Part shown: positions 44,638 through 52,495 of the stretch, piece by piece
Position numbering within the stretch: the first letter of the stretch is position 1
Layout: every line of letters begins with the position of its first letter
Assembly (NCBI GenBank): GCA_903900705.1
Contig: CAIUOG010000066.1
Location: forward strand, 90,776 to 154,775
Direction of reading: 5' to 3'
From: an uncultured Acidobacteriia bacterium
GTDB lineage: Bacteria > Acidobacteriota > Terriglobia > Bryobacterales > Bryobacteraceae
Length of the DNA stretch: 64,000 bases
Made by a program: the position numbers and the translations under genes
The notes under the pieces: generated by a model
Databases searched by the model: none
The model's input: the letters and a program-made list of their open reading frames with translations, nothing else
What the model was told of the DNA's origin: nothing

Positions 44638-45651
44638 TTGCCTGAATTGAAACTGCTCCCGATCCAGTTGTCTCCGGTCGCCCTCCGTGTCGCCCTGTGT
44701 GCCGCCCTGTGTGCCGCCCTCTGCGCCGCGCAGACGCCCGTCATCTTTGACACAGACATGGGGAACGACATTGACGACGCCCTCGCGCTCGCCATGCTCC
44801 ACTCCCTCTCGAGCCGCGGCGAATGCCGTCTGCTCGGCGTCACCCTCACCAACGCCTCCGCCTCCGCCGTGCCTTACGTCCGCCTGCTCAATCGCTTCTA
44901 CGGGCGTCCCTCACTCCCCGTCGGCGCGGCCCAAAAACACCTCAAAGGCGGCGAGCAGGATGGCTACCTCAGCGCCGCGCTCCAGTCCGCGCCCGCTGCG
45001 TTCCGCGTGCCCGACGGCACTTCGGAGCAATCCGCCGAACCCGCCGTCACCGTCCTCCGCCGCCTCCTCGCCGCCAGCCCCGAACCCGTCACCCTCATCC
45101 AGGTCGGCTTCAGCACCAACCTCGCCGACCTCCTCGCTTCCCCGCCAGACGCCATCTCACCCCTCGCCGGCCCCGACCTCGTCAAAGCCAAAGTCGCCCT
45201 CCTCTCCGCCATGGCCGGCAACTTCGCCGAAACCACCCCGGAATACAACGTCAGGCTCGACATCCCCGCCGCCCGCGCCGTCTTCGAAACCTGGCCCACG
45301 CCCATCCTGTTCAGCGGCTTCGAAATCGGCCGCTCCCTCCTCTACCCCGCCACCAGCATCCAGCGCGACTACGCTTACGCCCCCTGGCACCCCGTCGCCG
45401 TCTCCTACCGCGCCTACCAGAAAATGCCCTACGACCGCCCCACCTGGGACCTCACCGCCGCCCTCGTCGCCGTCCGCCCCGCCGCCAAATACTTCGGCCT
45501 CTCAGCCCCCGGCGCGGTGCATGTGGCGGACAACGGCACAACGCGCTTCGAACCCGGCCGCGGCACCCGCCAGTACCTCATCCTCGACCCCGCCCAAAAG
45601 CTCCGCATCCTCGAAGCCCTCACCCTGCTCTCCAGCGAACCGCCGCACTAA
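44638..45651 (+). CDS. Exported nucleoside hydrolase-like protein
   Basis: A 337-residue nucleoside-hydrolase-fold protein. The calcium motif is VIFDTDMGNDIDDALALAML; further on are VTLTNASASAVPYVRLLNRF and PVTLIQVGFSTNLADLL. The family cleaves N-glycosidic bonds of nucleosides. The start is TTG, 8 bp after a GGAG site. The N-terminus is a signal-like stretch (VALRVALCAALCAALCAAQ) encoded by a tandem repeat. An exported nucleoside hydrolase could salvage extracellular nucleosides or act on another glycoside. No upstream ATG or GTG in frame gives a better N-terminus. Confidence 0.85.
   Translation: MPELKLLPIQLSPVALRVALCAALCAALCAAQTPVIFDTDMGNDIDDALALAMLHSLSSRGECRLLGVTLTNASASAVPYVRLLNRFYGRPSLPVGAAQKHLKGGEQDGYLSAALQSAPAAFRVPDGTSEQSAEPAVTVLRRLLAASPEPVTLIQVGFSTNLADLLASPPDAISPLAGPDLVKAKVALLSAMAGNFAETTPEYNVRLDIPAARAVFETWPTPILFSGFEIGRSLLYPATSIQRDYAYAPWHPVAVSYRAYQKMPYDRPTWDLTAALVAVRPAAKYFGLSAPGAVHVADNGTTRFEPGRGTRQYLILDPAQKLRILEALTLLSSEPPH
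44677..44724 (+). repeat. Four-copy 12-bp tandem repeat in a signal peptide
   Basis: Four consecutive 12-bp units lie at 44677, 44689, 44701 and 44713. They differ by one to three bases and encode VALR, VALC, AALC and AALC. The repeat lies within the hydrophobic core of the nucleoside hydrolase signal peptide, so changes in copy number would keep the frame. Confidence 0.7.
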
Positions 45652-45660
45652 GGCCGCTAC

Positions 45661-46902
45661 TTACCCCAGCAGTTCCTTCACCGCCCGCACCGCCATCTGC
45701 ACCTCGTCCATGCTGTTATAAACATGCGGGGATAACCGCAGTCCCCCCGTCGCCGCCCCCGCAATCCCGTACTTCTCATACAAATCCTTCACCAGCGCCG
45801 CCATCTTCGGCCGGTCCAGCTCCGGCATCTGCGAAATCACCACCCCGCCGCTCAGCCCCGGATCCATCGGCGTAATCATCTTCACCTTCTTCAGCCCCGC
45901 CAGCCCCTGCTTCAGCGCCGTCGCCAGCGCCGTCGTGCGCGCCTCCACATTCTCCACCCCCAGCGTCCTGTGGAAGTCCACCGCCGTCGCCACCGCCGAC
46001 ACCCCACCGTCATCCCGCTGCCCCAGCGTCTCGAACTTCTTCGACGCCACCGTCGTCGTCAGCGAGTCTTTATTCCACCCCACCGACACCACGCCCGGCC
46101 ACACCTCCGCAATCCTCTCCTTCCGCACATACAGCACCCCCACCTGCTTCGGACCCATGAACCACTTGTGCGCGCTCGCCGAATACGAATCGCACCCGAT
46201 CTCCCTCAGGTTCAGCTTCAGATATCCCCACGTCTGCGCCCCGTCCAGATGCGCGAAAATCCCCCGCTCCCGCGCCATCGCGCAAAGCTCCTTCGCCGGC
46301 AGCCGCATCCCCGAAGTATTCGAAATATACGTGATCGAGAGGACCTTCGTCTTCGCCGTCAGCGCCGCCTCAAACAGCTTCACAATCTCTTCTTTGCTCT
46401 TCACGTCCGCCGGCGCCGCCACCCGCTTCACCGTGAACCCGTGCCGCTCCGCCCGCACATCCCACGCCGCGTTATTGCACTGGTGATTCTGCTCCCACAA
46501 CACCACCTCATCGCCCGCGCCCAGCCGGATGCCGTTATTGATCGTGTTATTCGCCTCGCTCGTGTTCCGCACCAGCGCAATCTCATCCGCCGACACCCCC
46601 AGATGCTCCGCCACCTTGCGCCGCGACTCGTCCGCAAACGTATTGAACTTCGACCGGTTCGGATTCGACACATCCGAATCCTCATCCCGAATCAACTCCG
46701 CCACCCGCTCCGACACCACCCGCGGCGACGGACACAAATTCGCCGCATTCATCGGGATCTTCCCCGGCCGCAGCGGAAACTGCCCCGCCACCAGCGCCCA
46801 GTAGCTCTCCCCGGTCGCCGCCGCGGCCAGTTGCGCCGCCAGCGGAGAGCAAACCACCCCCGCCGTCACACCACCCAAAAACGCACGTCGCGAATTCGTC
46901 AT
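45661..46902 (-). CDS. Exported class-V aminotransferase-fold PLP enzyme
   Basis: A 413-residue PLP enzyme related to isopenicillin-N epimerase and cysteine desulfurase-like aminotransferases. The N-terminus NSRRAFLGGVTAGVV is a twin-arginine signal, in keeping with export after cofactor loading. Landmarks are LVRNTSEANNTINNGI, TYISNTSGMRLP, FAHLDGAQTWGYL with the PLP-contacting Asp, and the Schiff-base Lys in SASAHKWFMGPKQ. I chose ATG 46902, which has CAGGAG upstream. The substrate is unknown. It ends 9 bp after the convergent nucleoside hydrolase. Confidence 0.88.
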   Translation of the reverse strand: MTNSRRAFLGGVTAGVVCSPLAAQLAAAATGESYWALVAGQFPLRPGKIPMNAANLCPSPRVVSERVAELIRDEDSDVSNPNRSKFNTFADESRRKVAEHLGVSADEIALVRNTSEANNTINNGIRLGAGDEVVLWEQNHQCNNAAWDVRAERHGFTVKRVAAPADVKSKEEIVKLFEAALTAKTKVLSITYISNTSGMRLPAKELCAMARERGIFAHLDGAQTWGYLKLNLREIGCDSYSASAHKWFMGPKQVGVLYVRKERIAEVWPGVVSVGWNKDSLTTTVASKKFETLGQRDDGGVSAVATAVDFHRTLGVENVEARTTALATALKQGLAGLKKVKMITPMDPGLSGGVVISQMPELDRPKMAALVKDLYEKYGIAGAATGGLRLSPHVYNSMDEVQMAVRAVKELLG

Positions 46903-47087
46903 AAAACGCTCCTGTTCCAAACTTTTCAAAGGGGAATTCGCGACGAGGCGTCTGTGGGGTACCGCAAGGTGGGAGGGAAACGTGCCCTGGAGTTTCCGAT
47001 GGTATCAAAAAAGAGGGGAATCGGGTGTGGCCGCCGTCCCGATAGCGCGGTGCCCGGGCGTTAGCTGAAATCTCGAATCGCTGACGT

Positions 47088-47407
47088 TCATTCCGGCACG
47101 GCGCGGCTGAGCAAGCGATCTTCTACCCACGCACGGAGCGACTTCAAGAGCGCGCGCGTCTCGGTTCGGTTCAATGTTTCCGTGCCATCGTATCCATTAA
47201 GGCTCCCAGTTCATGAGTCTTGTGGAACGCGACGCCCAAGTCGGACAGCAATGACTTCAACATCTTTTCCGCAGCCTGCTGGCAATGGAAACCGATCACC
47301 TCGTCGCTCACCTTGTCCGACTCGATGACTGCGTCGGGCAAGGCTTCGTCCTGAGCAGCTTTGCGCAGAAAGAGCAAGGCCTGTTCACGCCGCTTGATAG
47401 AGGACAT
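47088..47407 (-). pseudogene. HEPN-domain gene, probably broken by internal deletion
   Basis: The first 78 codons from ATG 47407 encode a HEPN protein (REQALLFLRKAAQDEAL, GFHCQQAAEKMLKSLL, FHKTHELGALMD) and stop at 47171. HEPN domains normally run about 120-130 residues. In another frame, roughly from 47205 to a stop at 47088, the sequence reads GYDGTETLNRTE, then ALLKSLRAWVEDRLL. This matches the last HEPN helix (after RY). So the C-terminal part survives out of frame, with some 30 residues missing between. The HEPN partner of the nucleotidyltransferase thus looks inactivated. It overlaps the MNT gene by 23 bp. Confidence 0.7.
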
Positions 47408-47708
47408 GCCCCCCCGTGGCGGCTTCGTAATACACATTGCCGGGAATCTCCCGCCAGTACTGAAACTTCTCGTCGCTGACCACCAGGAGATCGACGGCGA
47501 TATCGAACGAGCGAATGAGGCGATTCAGGCGGACCATCTCCGCGAATCGGTCGCCGGGCTTCTCCTCCACCACCATGATGTCGAAATCGCTATGCGGATT
47601 CGCATCGCCCCTGGCCTGAGACCCGAAGAGGATGATGCGTTTGGGACGGGCAGCCTGGACCAGTATGCCTGTCAGGTTCGAGACGATCTGTCTGGCTGCG
47701 GGGCTCAT
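47385..47708 (-). CDS. MNT-domain minimal nucleotidyltransferase (antitoxin-like)
   Basis: A 107-residue minimal nucleotidyltransferase. It contains the core motif LFGSQARGDANPHSDFDIMV with Gly29-Ser30 and the metal Asp pair (Asp41 and Asp43), and later a third acidic strand (FDIAVDLLVV). MNT proteins pair with HEPN toxins and may neutralise them by AMP-transfer. I chose ATG 47708, whose codon overlaps the stop of a short upstream frame (ATGA). The HEPN gene starts within its last 23 bp. Together they form a compact MNT-HEPN module with a damaged HEPN. Confidence 0.88.
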   Translation of the reverse strand: MSPAARQIVSNLTGILVQAARPKRIILFGSQARGDANPHSDFDIMVVEEKPGDRFAEMVRLNRLIRSFDIAVDLLVVSDEKFQYWREIPGNVYYEAATGGHVLYQAA

Positions 47709-47869
47709 CAAGGCTCGTTCAACTCCTGCGTCTGGTTTGCCACACCTGCGGGCAGGATTTTGATGGTCGCCGCCGCCATCAACGCGTCGTGAGACTCAAA
47801 TTCAAGAGACTCCGCCGGTGCGATTCTGCTGTCGCGAATCCACCCCATCAAGCTTGATCTGAATGCCAT
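47708..47869 (-). CDS. Possible short gene upstream of MNT
   Basis: A 53-codon frame starting MAFRSSLMGWIRDSRIAPAE and ending NQTQELNEP. Its stop overlaps the MNT start (ATGA), which is the main reason to list it. No domain is recognised, the ribosome site is weak, and composition is not clearly coding. It may be a chance frame or a remnant. Confidence 0.25.
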   Translation of the reverse strand: MAFRSSLMGWIRDSRIAPAESLEFESHDALMAAATIKILPAGVANQTQELNEP

Positions 47870-47964
47870 TTTCGACCCGGGCGGATGGCTTACAATCGCA
47901 AAATCGCCCGAAATCAAAACAGGTTGGGTGATCTGGATCGCTGTTGGAGGAAGGGAGAAGGAAA

Positions 47965-48041
47965 TGGTGCGCCCGGCATGACTCGAACATGCGACCTTCT
48001 GGTTCGTAGCCAGACGCTCTATCCAACTGAGCTACGGGCGC
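47965..48041 (-). tRNA. tRNA-Arg (anticodon ACG)
   Basis: A complete tRNA reading GCGCCCGTAGCTCAGTTGG at its 5' end. Acceptor (GCGCCCG/CGGGCGC), D-stem (GCTC/GAGC), anticodon stem (TCTGG/CCAGA) and T-stem (GCATG/CATGC) all pair, with a TTCGAGT T-loop and a CTACGAA anticodon loop. The 3' CCA is encoded (47967-47965). A TATACT -10-like box is at 48053-48058 on the minus strand, 12 bp upstream of the 5' end. The MNT-HEPN module lies just downstream. Confidence 0.97.
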
Positions 48042-48480
48042 GCACTTGTTCCAGTATACCCCAACCACCCCTTCCCCGTCCCGCCCCATGTGAACATTCT
48101 GTGTCCGTCCCCGGTCACAGCCCCGCAAAATATCGCTAACCCCCCGCCTCCCCGCACCTTACCGCCCCTCCCGCCACGCCGAAAACCCCTCCCCATCGCC
48201 CCCATCTGCTATTTCTCATGCCGGGAACGCCCCCGCCGCCCGCAGGTCGGGTACTCCCCGCACAGCCGGAAAGCCAATTTATAAACGACGCAGAATCAAC
48301 AACATGGCCACCAAATTGGGTTCGCTTTTTCGAATGCATATTTCGCCGCCACGCCCGAAATCCGCCCCCATCCACCCGCTCTCCGCCCCGCCTCACCAGC
48401 AATTCACATTCCAATTCGGGAAATCGCGCTCGCACTCTCCCACCATCCCACCCAATCGCGCTTATAATGAGGCTGTGAGT
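48042..48480. other. C-rich intergenic region before rpoN
   Basis: These 439 bp separate the tRNA-Arg gene from rpoN and contain no convincing gene. The plus strand is very C-rich, with CCC-rich blocks. A TATACT box near 48053-48058 could serve the tRNA, and a perfect TATAAT at 48463-48468 lies 12 bp before the rpoN start, without a good -35. An ATG frame from 48304 joins rpoN but encodes a Pro/Ser-rich, non-conserved leader. Confidence 0.5.
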
Positions 48481-50082
48481 ATGCTGTCGCCACGACTGCA
48501 ACTAAAGGTCGCCCAGAAACAAACCCTGACGCCCGGCCTCGTCCAGATGGTCACAGTCCTCCAGCTCAATCGCCTTGAGCTCAAGGAAATGATCAATCAG
48601 GAAATCGTCCTCAACCCCGTCCTCGAAGAGGCCGCCGACGGCCTCGACGAAATTTCCCCCGAAGAGCTCCAGCCCCTCCTCGAAGCCGAACGCTCCTCTG
48701 ACCCCGCCGACAGCGAAATGCTCGCCGCCGCCGACATCCATCTCGAATCCAACGCCCCCGAACTCGTCGCCAATGACGCCAGCTTCGCCGCCGCCTCCGA
48801 AGCCGCCGACTACGCCGAAAACGCCGCCTCCGAGTTCCCGGTCGCCAACGACGTCCCCGAACAAACCGAGGCCTCCGAAACCTCCACCACCGATCCCTTC
48901 GACGAAATCGACTTCGGCTCCTTCTTTGACGACTACCTCGACCCCGGCTACAAAAGCCCCGCCGCCGAGAACGTCGAAAAGCCATCCTTCGAGACCTTCT
49001 TATCCGCGCCCCAGACCCTCACCGGCCACCTCAATTCCCAGCTCAGCGTCTCCCTGCTGAATGACGTCACCCGCGAAGCCGCCGAAACCATCATCGGCAA
49101 CCTCGATGAGGACGGCTACCTCACCGCCACTCTCGAAGAAATGTGCGAGCAGTCCGGCTGCTCCGCCGAAGTCATGGACAACGCCCTCAAAGCCGTCCAG
49201 TCCATGGACCCCGCCGGCATCGCCGCCCGCGACCTCCGCGAGTGCCTGCTCCTCCAGATCGAAAGCCGCAACGGCCGCGATGGCGTCGCCTGGCAGATCG
49301 TCTCCTCCCACATGCGCCTCCTGGAGATGCGCCAGTTCCGCGAACTCGCCAAAGCCCTCGGCCGCCCCCAGGAACATATTGATCTCGCCGTCGCCATGAT
49401 CCGCGGCCTCAATCCCCGCCCCGGCATCCGCTTCTCCGGCCCCGGCGCGCGCACCGTCGAGCCCGACGTCTACTACATCCGGGACGGCGACGACTTTATT
49501 ATTCAGATGAACGACGATGAGCTCCCCCAGCTCCGTCTCAACGCGCAGTACAAAAAGATGCTCGACCGCGACAACGGCGCCACCCGCGAAGTGCGGGACT
49601 ACGTTCGCGAACGCTACACCTCAGCCATCCAGCTGATGAAAAACATCGAGCAGCGGAAACAGACGATTATTCGCGTCTGCGAAGTCATTAAGCGCCGGCA
49701 AATGGAATTCCTCGCTCTGGGTATCGACTCTTTGAAACCAATGATGATCAAAGACGTCGCTGAAGAAGTAGGGGTTCACCCCTCCACCGTGAGCCGCGCT
49801 GTGGCCAGCAAGTACGCACACACCCCACACGGTGTTTATGAGTTGCGGTACTTCTTCTCAGAAGCGGTGCAGGGCCCTTCCGGCGGCGAAACACCTCTTC
49901 TGCTGTTGAAGCGTAAGGTGAAAAAAATGATCGAGGAGGAGGATCAGCGCCATCCGTTGACGGATGAACAGATTACTGCGCGGTTGCAGGCAGAGGGCAT
50001 TGATGTCACCCGCCGGACTGTTGCGAAATACCGCGAAGATCTGAAAATTCCGTCCACCCATCAGCGCCGGGTCCGAAACTAG
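48481..50082 (+). CDS. rpoN: RNA polymerase sigma-54 factor
   Basis: A 533-residue sigma-54. Region I starts MLSPRLQLKVAQKQTLTP and is rich in Gln/Leu (LVQMVTVLQLNRLELKEMI); it binds activators and holds the closed complex. An acidic, Ala-rich region II follows (about residues 60-165), then the core-binding region. The DNA-binding part has the helix-turn-helix MIKDVAEEVGVHPSTVSRAVA and the RpoN box TRRTVAKYRE near the C-terminus. I chose ATG 48481, eight bp after a GAGG site; GTG 48475 is possible. hpf follows after 4 bp and rapZ after that, the usual cluster. Confidence 0.97.
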   Translation: MLSPRLQLKVAQKQTLTPGLVQMVTVLQLNRLELKEMINQEIVLNPVLEEAADGLDEISPEELQPLLEAERSSDPADSEMLAAADIHLESNAPELVANDASFAAASEAADYAENAASEFPVANDVPEQTEASETSTTDPFDEIDFGSFFDDYLDPGYKSPAAENVEKPSFETFLSAPQTLTGHLNSQLSVSLLNDVTREAAETIIGNLDEDGYLTATLEEMCEQSGCSAEVMDNALKAVQSMDPAGIAARDLRECLLLQIESRNGRDGVAWQIVSSHMRLLEMRQFRELAKALGRPQEHIDLAVAMIRGLNPRPGIRFSGPGARTVEPDVYYIRDGDDFIIQMNDDELPQLRLNAQYKKMLDRDNGATREVRDYVRERYTSAIQLMKNIEQRKQTIIRVCEVIKRRQMEFLALGIDSLKPMMIKDVAEEVGVHPSTVSRAVASKYAHTPHGVYELRYFFSEAVQGPSGGETPLLLLKRKVKKMIEEEDQRHPLTDEQITARLQAEGIDVTRRTVAKYREDLKIPSTHQRRVRN

Positions 50083-50086
50083 AGCC

Positions 50087-50407
50087 ATGAAGGTAACTTA
50101 TACGGGACGTAATTTGGACCTTGCTCCGGCACAGGCAAAAAACCTGGAAGCGGAATTTGAAAAGGTCGGGAAGTTACTCGATAACGGGAAGGGTGAAGCC
50201 CATGCCCATGTCATCCTCTCGCACGAGCGGCATCTGAATCATGCCGAAGTGACGGTTCCGTACCACGGCCATGATCTCGTGGGACAGGCTTCCGATGGGG
50301 ACCTGTTCAACGCCATCCACGCGGCGGTCGGAAAGCTCGAAGCTCAGGCCATTAAAGTGAAGGAGCGGTTCCGCGACAGCAAGCGCGTGCCGGTACCAGC
50401 CGAGTGA
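50087..50407 (+). CDS. hpf: Ribosome hibernation-promoting factor, short form
   Basis: A 106-residue HPF/YfiA (RaiA-family) protein that binds the 30S decoding centre in stationary phase and promotes inactive ribosome dimers. The start MKVTYTGRNLDLAPAQ, the middle HVILSHERHLNHAEVTVPYHGHDL and the helix DLFNAIHAAVGKLEAQAIKVKER are family-typical. It lacks the C-terminal dimerisation domain of long HPF. It begins 4 bp after rpoN and its stop overlaps the GTG of rapZ, so it is translated as part of the rpoN unit. Confidence 0.95.
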   Translation: MKVTYTGRNLDLAPAQAKNLEAEFEKVGKLLDNGKGEAHAHVILSHERHLNHAEVTVPYHGHDLVGQASDGDLFNAIHAAVGKLEAQAIKVKERFRDSKRVPVPAE

Positions 50408-51315
50408 AAAAGACCGATCCCTCTCTTTCTCAGGAAAGAGCCGGAGCCCCCAAACCCGCTGACCTCGTCATCATTACCGGAATGAGCGGCTCCGGCAAGG
50501 GATCGGTTCTTCGTTCTCTCGAAGATCTTGGCTTTTACGCAGTCGATAATCTCCCCGTTGAACTGATCCCGAAATTCGCGGAACTCGTCAGCGATGCTTC
50601 TTCCACCCGCCGCGCCGCGCTCGTCGTCGACGTCCGCGAAGGCGGTGGCCTCAAACAACTCCCCGCCATCATCCGGAAAATCCGCGCCACCGTGAACGTC
50701 AGCCTCGTCTTTCTCGAAGCCGATGACGCCACGCTCATGCGCCGCTTCAGTGAGACCCGCCGTCCCCACCCGCTCGTCGGGGACGACCTTCCCATCAGCG
50801 AAAGCATCCTGCGCGAACGCGACATGCTCGCCCCCGTGGCAGCTCTCGCCGACCTCACCATCGACACCTCGAAGTTCAACGTTCACGACCTCCGCGACTT
50901 CATCAAACAGAAGTTCGCCACCACCGGCGAGCCCGCCAAAATCCTCATCTATGTGATGAGCTTCGGCTTCCGCCACGGCGTGCCGTCCGATTGCGATCTC
51001 GTCTTCGATGTACGCTTTCTGCCCAACCCGAACTACATCCCGAAGTTCAAGAAACTCACCGGCAAGAACCCCGGCGTCGCCAAATATATCCGCTCTTTCC
51101 CCCAGACCGGCGAGTTCATCCAGCGCATCACCGAACTGCTCGTCTACCTGCTCCCCCACTACATCCGGGAAGGGAAGAGCTACCTCACCATCGGCTTCGG
51201 CTGCACCGGCGGCCACCACCGCTCCGTCATGATTGCCGACCAGATCCGCAAGAACATCGCCGACGCCGGCTACCAGGCAAAATCCTCCCACCGCGATATC
51301 GCGAAGCCCGTGTAG
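50404..51315 (+). CDS. rapZ: RapZ-family nucleotide-binding protein
   Basis: A 303-residue RapZ (YvcJ-like). The N-terminal P-loop is GMSGSGKGS at about 26-34, followed by LEDLGFYAVDNLPVELIP, VVDVREGG and FLEADDATLMRRFSETRRPHPL. The C-terminal domain has SFGFRHGVPSDCDLVFDVRFLPNP and TIGFGCTGGHHRSV. In enterobacteria RapZ senses cell-wall precursor GlcN6P and guides RNase E to a small RNA; in others it binds nucleotides and its role is less clear. GTG start, overlapping the hpf stop (GTGA). Confidence 0.96.
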   Translation: MKKTDPSLSQERAGAPKPADLVIITGMSGSGKGSVLRSLEDLGFYAVDNLPVELIPKFAELVSDASSTRRAALVVDVREGGGLKQLPAIIRKIRATVNVSLVFLEADDATLMRRFSETRRPHPLVGDDLPISESILRERDMLAPVAALADLTIDTSKFNVHDLRDFIKQKFATTGEPAKILIYVMSFGFRHGVPSDCDLVFDVRFLPNPNYIPKFKKLTGKNPGVAKYIRSFPQTGEFIQRITELLVYLLPHYIREGKSYLTIGFGCTGGHHRSVMIADQIRKNIADAGYQAKSSHRDIAKPV

Positions 51316-51353
51316 TCACGCGCTTCTTATATACTCCTTAAATCGAAAGCCCC

Positions 51354-52472
51354 ATGAAAACAGTTCTTCCGATCGCAGCTTTGTCGCTGGCCCTGACCCT
51401 CTGCGCCCAGGCGCCCGCCCCGGACGGTCTTGTTTCCCCCGAAGTCCACCCGGACCGCACCGTCACCTTCCGCGTCCGCGCCCCCAAAGCCACCGAAGTT
51501 ACTCTCTACGGCGACTGGATGCCCGTTGGCAAACCCCAGCCCATGGCCAAAGCCGCGGACGGCGTCTGGAGCATCACCACCCAGCCCCTCGAAGTGAACG
51601 GCCACCTCTACTGGTTCAACCTCGACGGCCTCGCCATTGCAGACCCCGTCAATCCCGTCATCAAACAGCGCCAGCGCACCTCCGCCAGCCTCGTCGAAGT
51701 GCCCGGCGCCGAGCCCTCGCCCTGGGATATTCGCGACGTTCCGCACGGCACGGTGGTCACTGAATGGCGGAAGTCCGCCGTGCTCGGCCGCACCGAGCGC
51801 GTCGTGATCTATCTCCCACCAGGTTATGAAAAGGGCAATGCGAAGTTCCCGGTTCTCTATCTAGTCCATGGCAGCGGCGACGTGCCGGAATCCTGGTCCG
51901 CCGCCGGCCATGCCAACCTCATCCTCGACAATCTGATTGCCGATAAGAAGGCCACCCCGATGATCGTCGTGATGCCCGCCGGCCACTCCATCCCGTTCGG
52001 CGCGCAGCGCGGCGGGCCCGGCAACGTCACCAACAACGAACTCTTTGAGCAGTACATGGTGAAGGAACTCATCGCCTTCATCGACGGCAAATACCGCGTC
52101 GCCCCGGGCGGGAAGAACCGCGCGCTCGCCGGCCTTTCCATGGGCGGCGGCCACACCATCTACACCGGTTTCTCGCACCCCGAACTCTTCAGCGCCCTCG
52201 GCATTTTCAGCCCCGGCCTCCCCCGCGACTTCGATACCCGCTTCAAGTCCGTGGTCGACAACCCGAAGGCCTTTAATGCCAAAGTGCCCACCATCTGGAT
52301 CTCCTGCGGCGATAACGACTCCACCGTGCAGTACCCGCGCATCAGGACCTGGGCCGAGTCGCTCGATAAAGCGGGCCTGAAAGAAACCTTTAAGACCTAC
52401 TCCGGAGCGCACACCTGGCCTGTCTGGCGGAACAGCCTCTCGGACTTCGCGCCGCTGCTCTTCAAGAAGTGA
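51354..52472 (+). CDS. Exported esterase with N-terminal carbohydrate-binding-like domain
   Basis: A 372-residue secreted alpha/beta-hydrolase of the esterase-D/enterochelin-esterase type. The signal peptide ends LTLCAQA. An E-set/CBM48-like domain (residues about 30-110, VTFRVRAPKATEVTLYGDW) precedes the catalytic domain. The nucleophile is in GLSMGGG, the Asp in SCGDNDSTV and the His in SGAHTW near the end, so the triad looks complete. Related proteins remove acyl or feruloyl groups from xylan. It lies 38 bp after rapZ, with its own plausible start, and just before the PQQ gene. Confidence 0.9.
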   Translation: MKTVLPIAALSLALTLCAQAPAPDGLVSPEVHPDRTVTFRVRAPKATEVTLYGDWMPVGKPQPMAKAADGVWSITTQPLEVNGHLYWFNLDGLAIADPVNPVIKQRQRTSASLVEVPGAEPSPWDIRDVPHGTVVTEWRKSAVLGRTERVVIYLPPGYEKGNAKFPVLYLVHGSGDVPESWSAAGHANLILDNLIADKKATPMIVVMPAGHSIPFGAQRGGPGNVTNNELFEQYMVKELIAFIDGKYRVAPGGKNRALAGLSMGGGHTIYTGFSHPELFSALGIFSPGLPRDFDTRFKSVVDNPKAFNAKVPTIWISCGDNDSTVQYPRIRTWAESLDKAGLKETFKTYSGAHTWPVWRNSLSDFAPLLFKK

Positions 52473-52495
52473 TCCTTCCAATAACGACGAACGAT

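Noticed and set aside
47088..48041. Attachment-site duplication of the tRNA-Arg 3' end
   Set aside because: No second copy of the tRNA 3' sequence and no integrase was seen in the window.
48304..48480. Longer rpoN start at ATG 48304
   Set aside because: Adds 59 Pro/Ser-rich residues not seen in sigma-54; region I begins right at ATG 48481 with a GAGG site.
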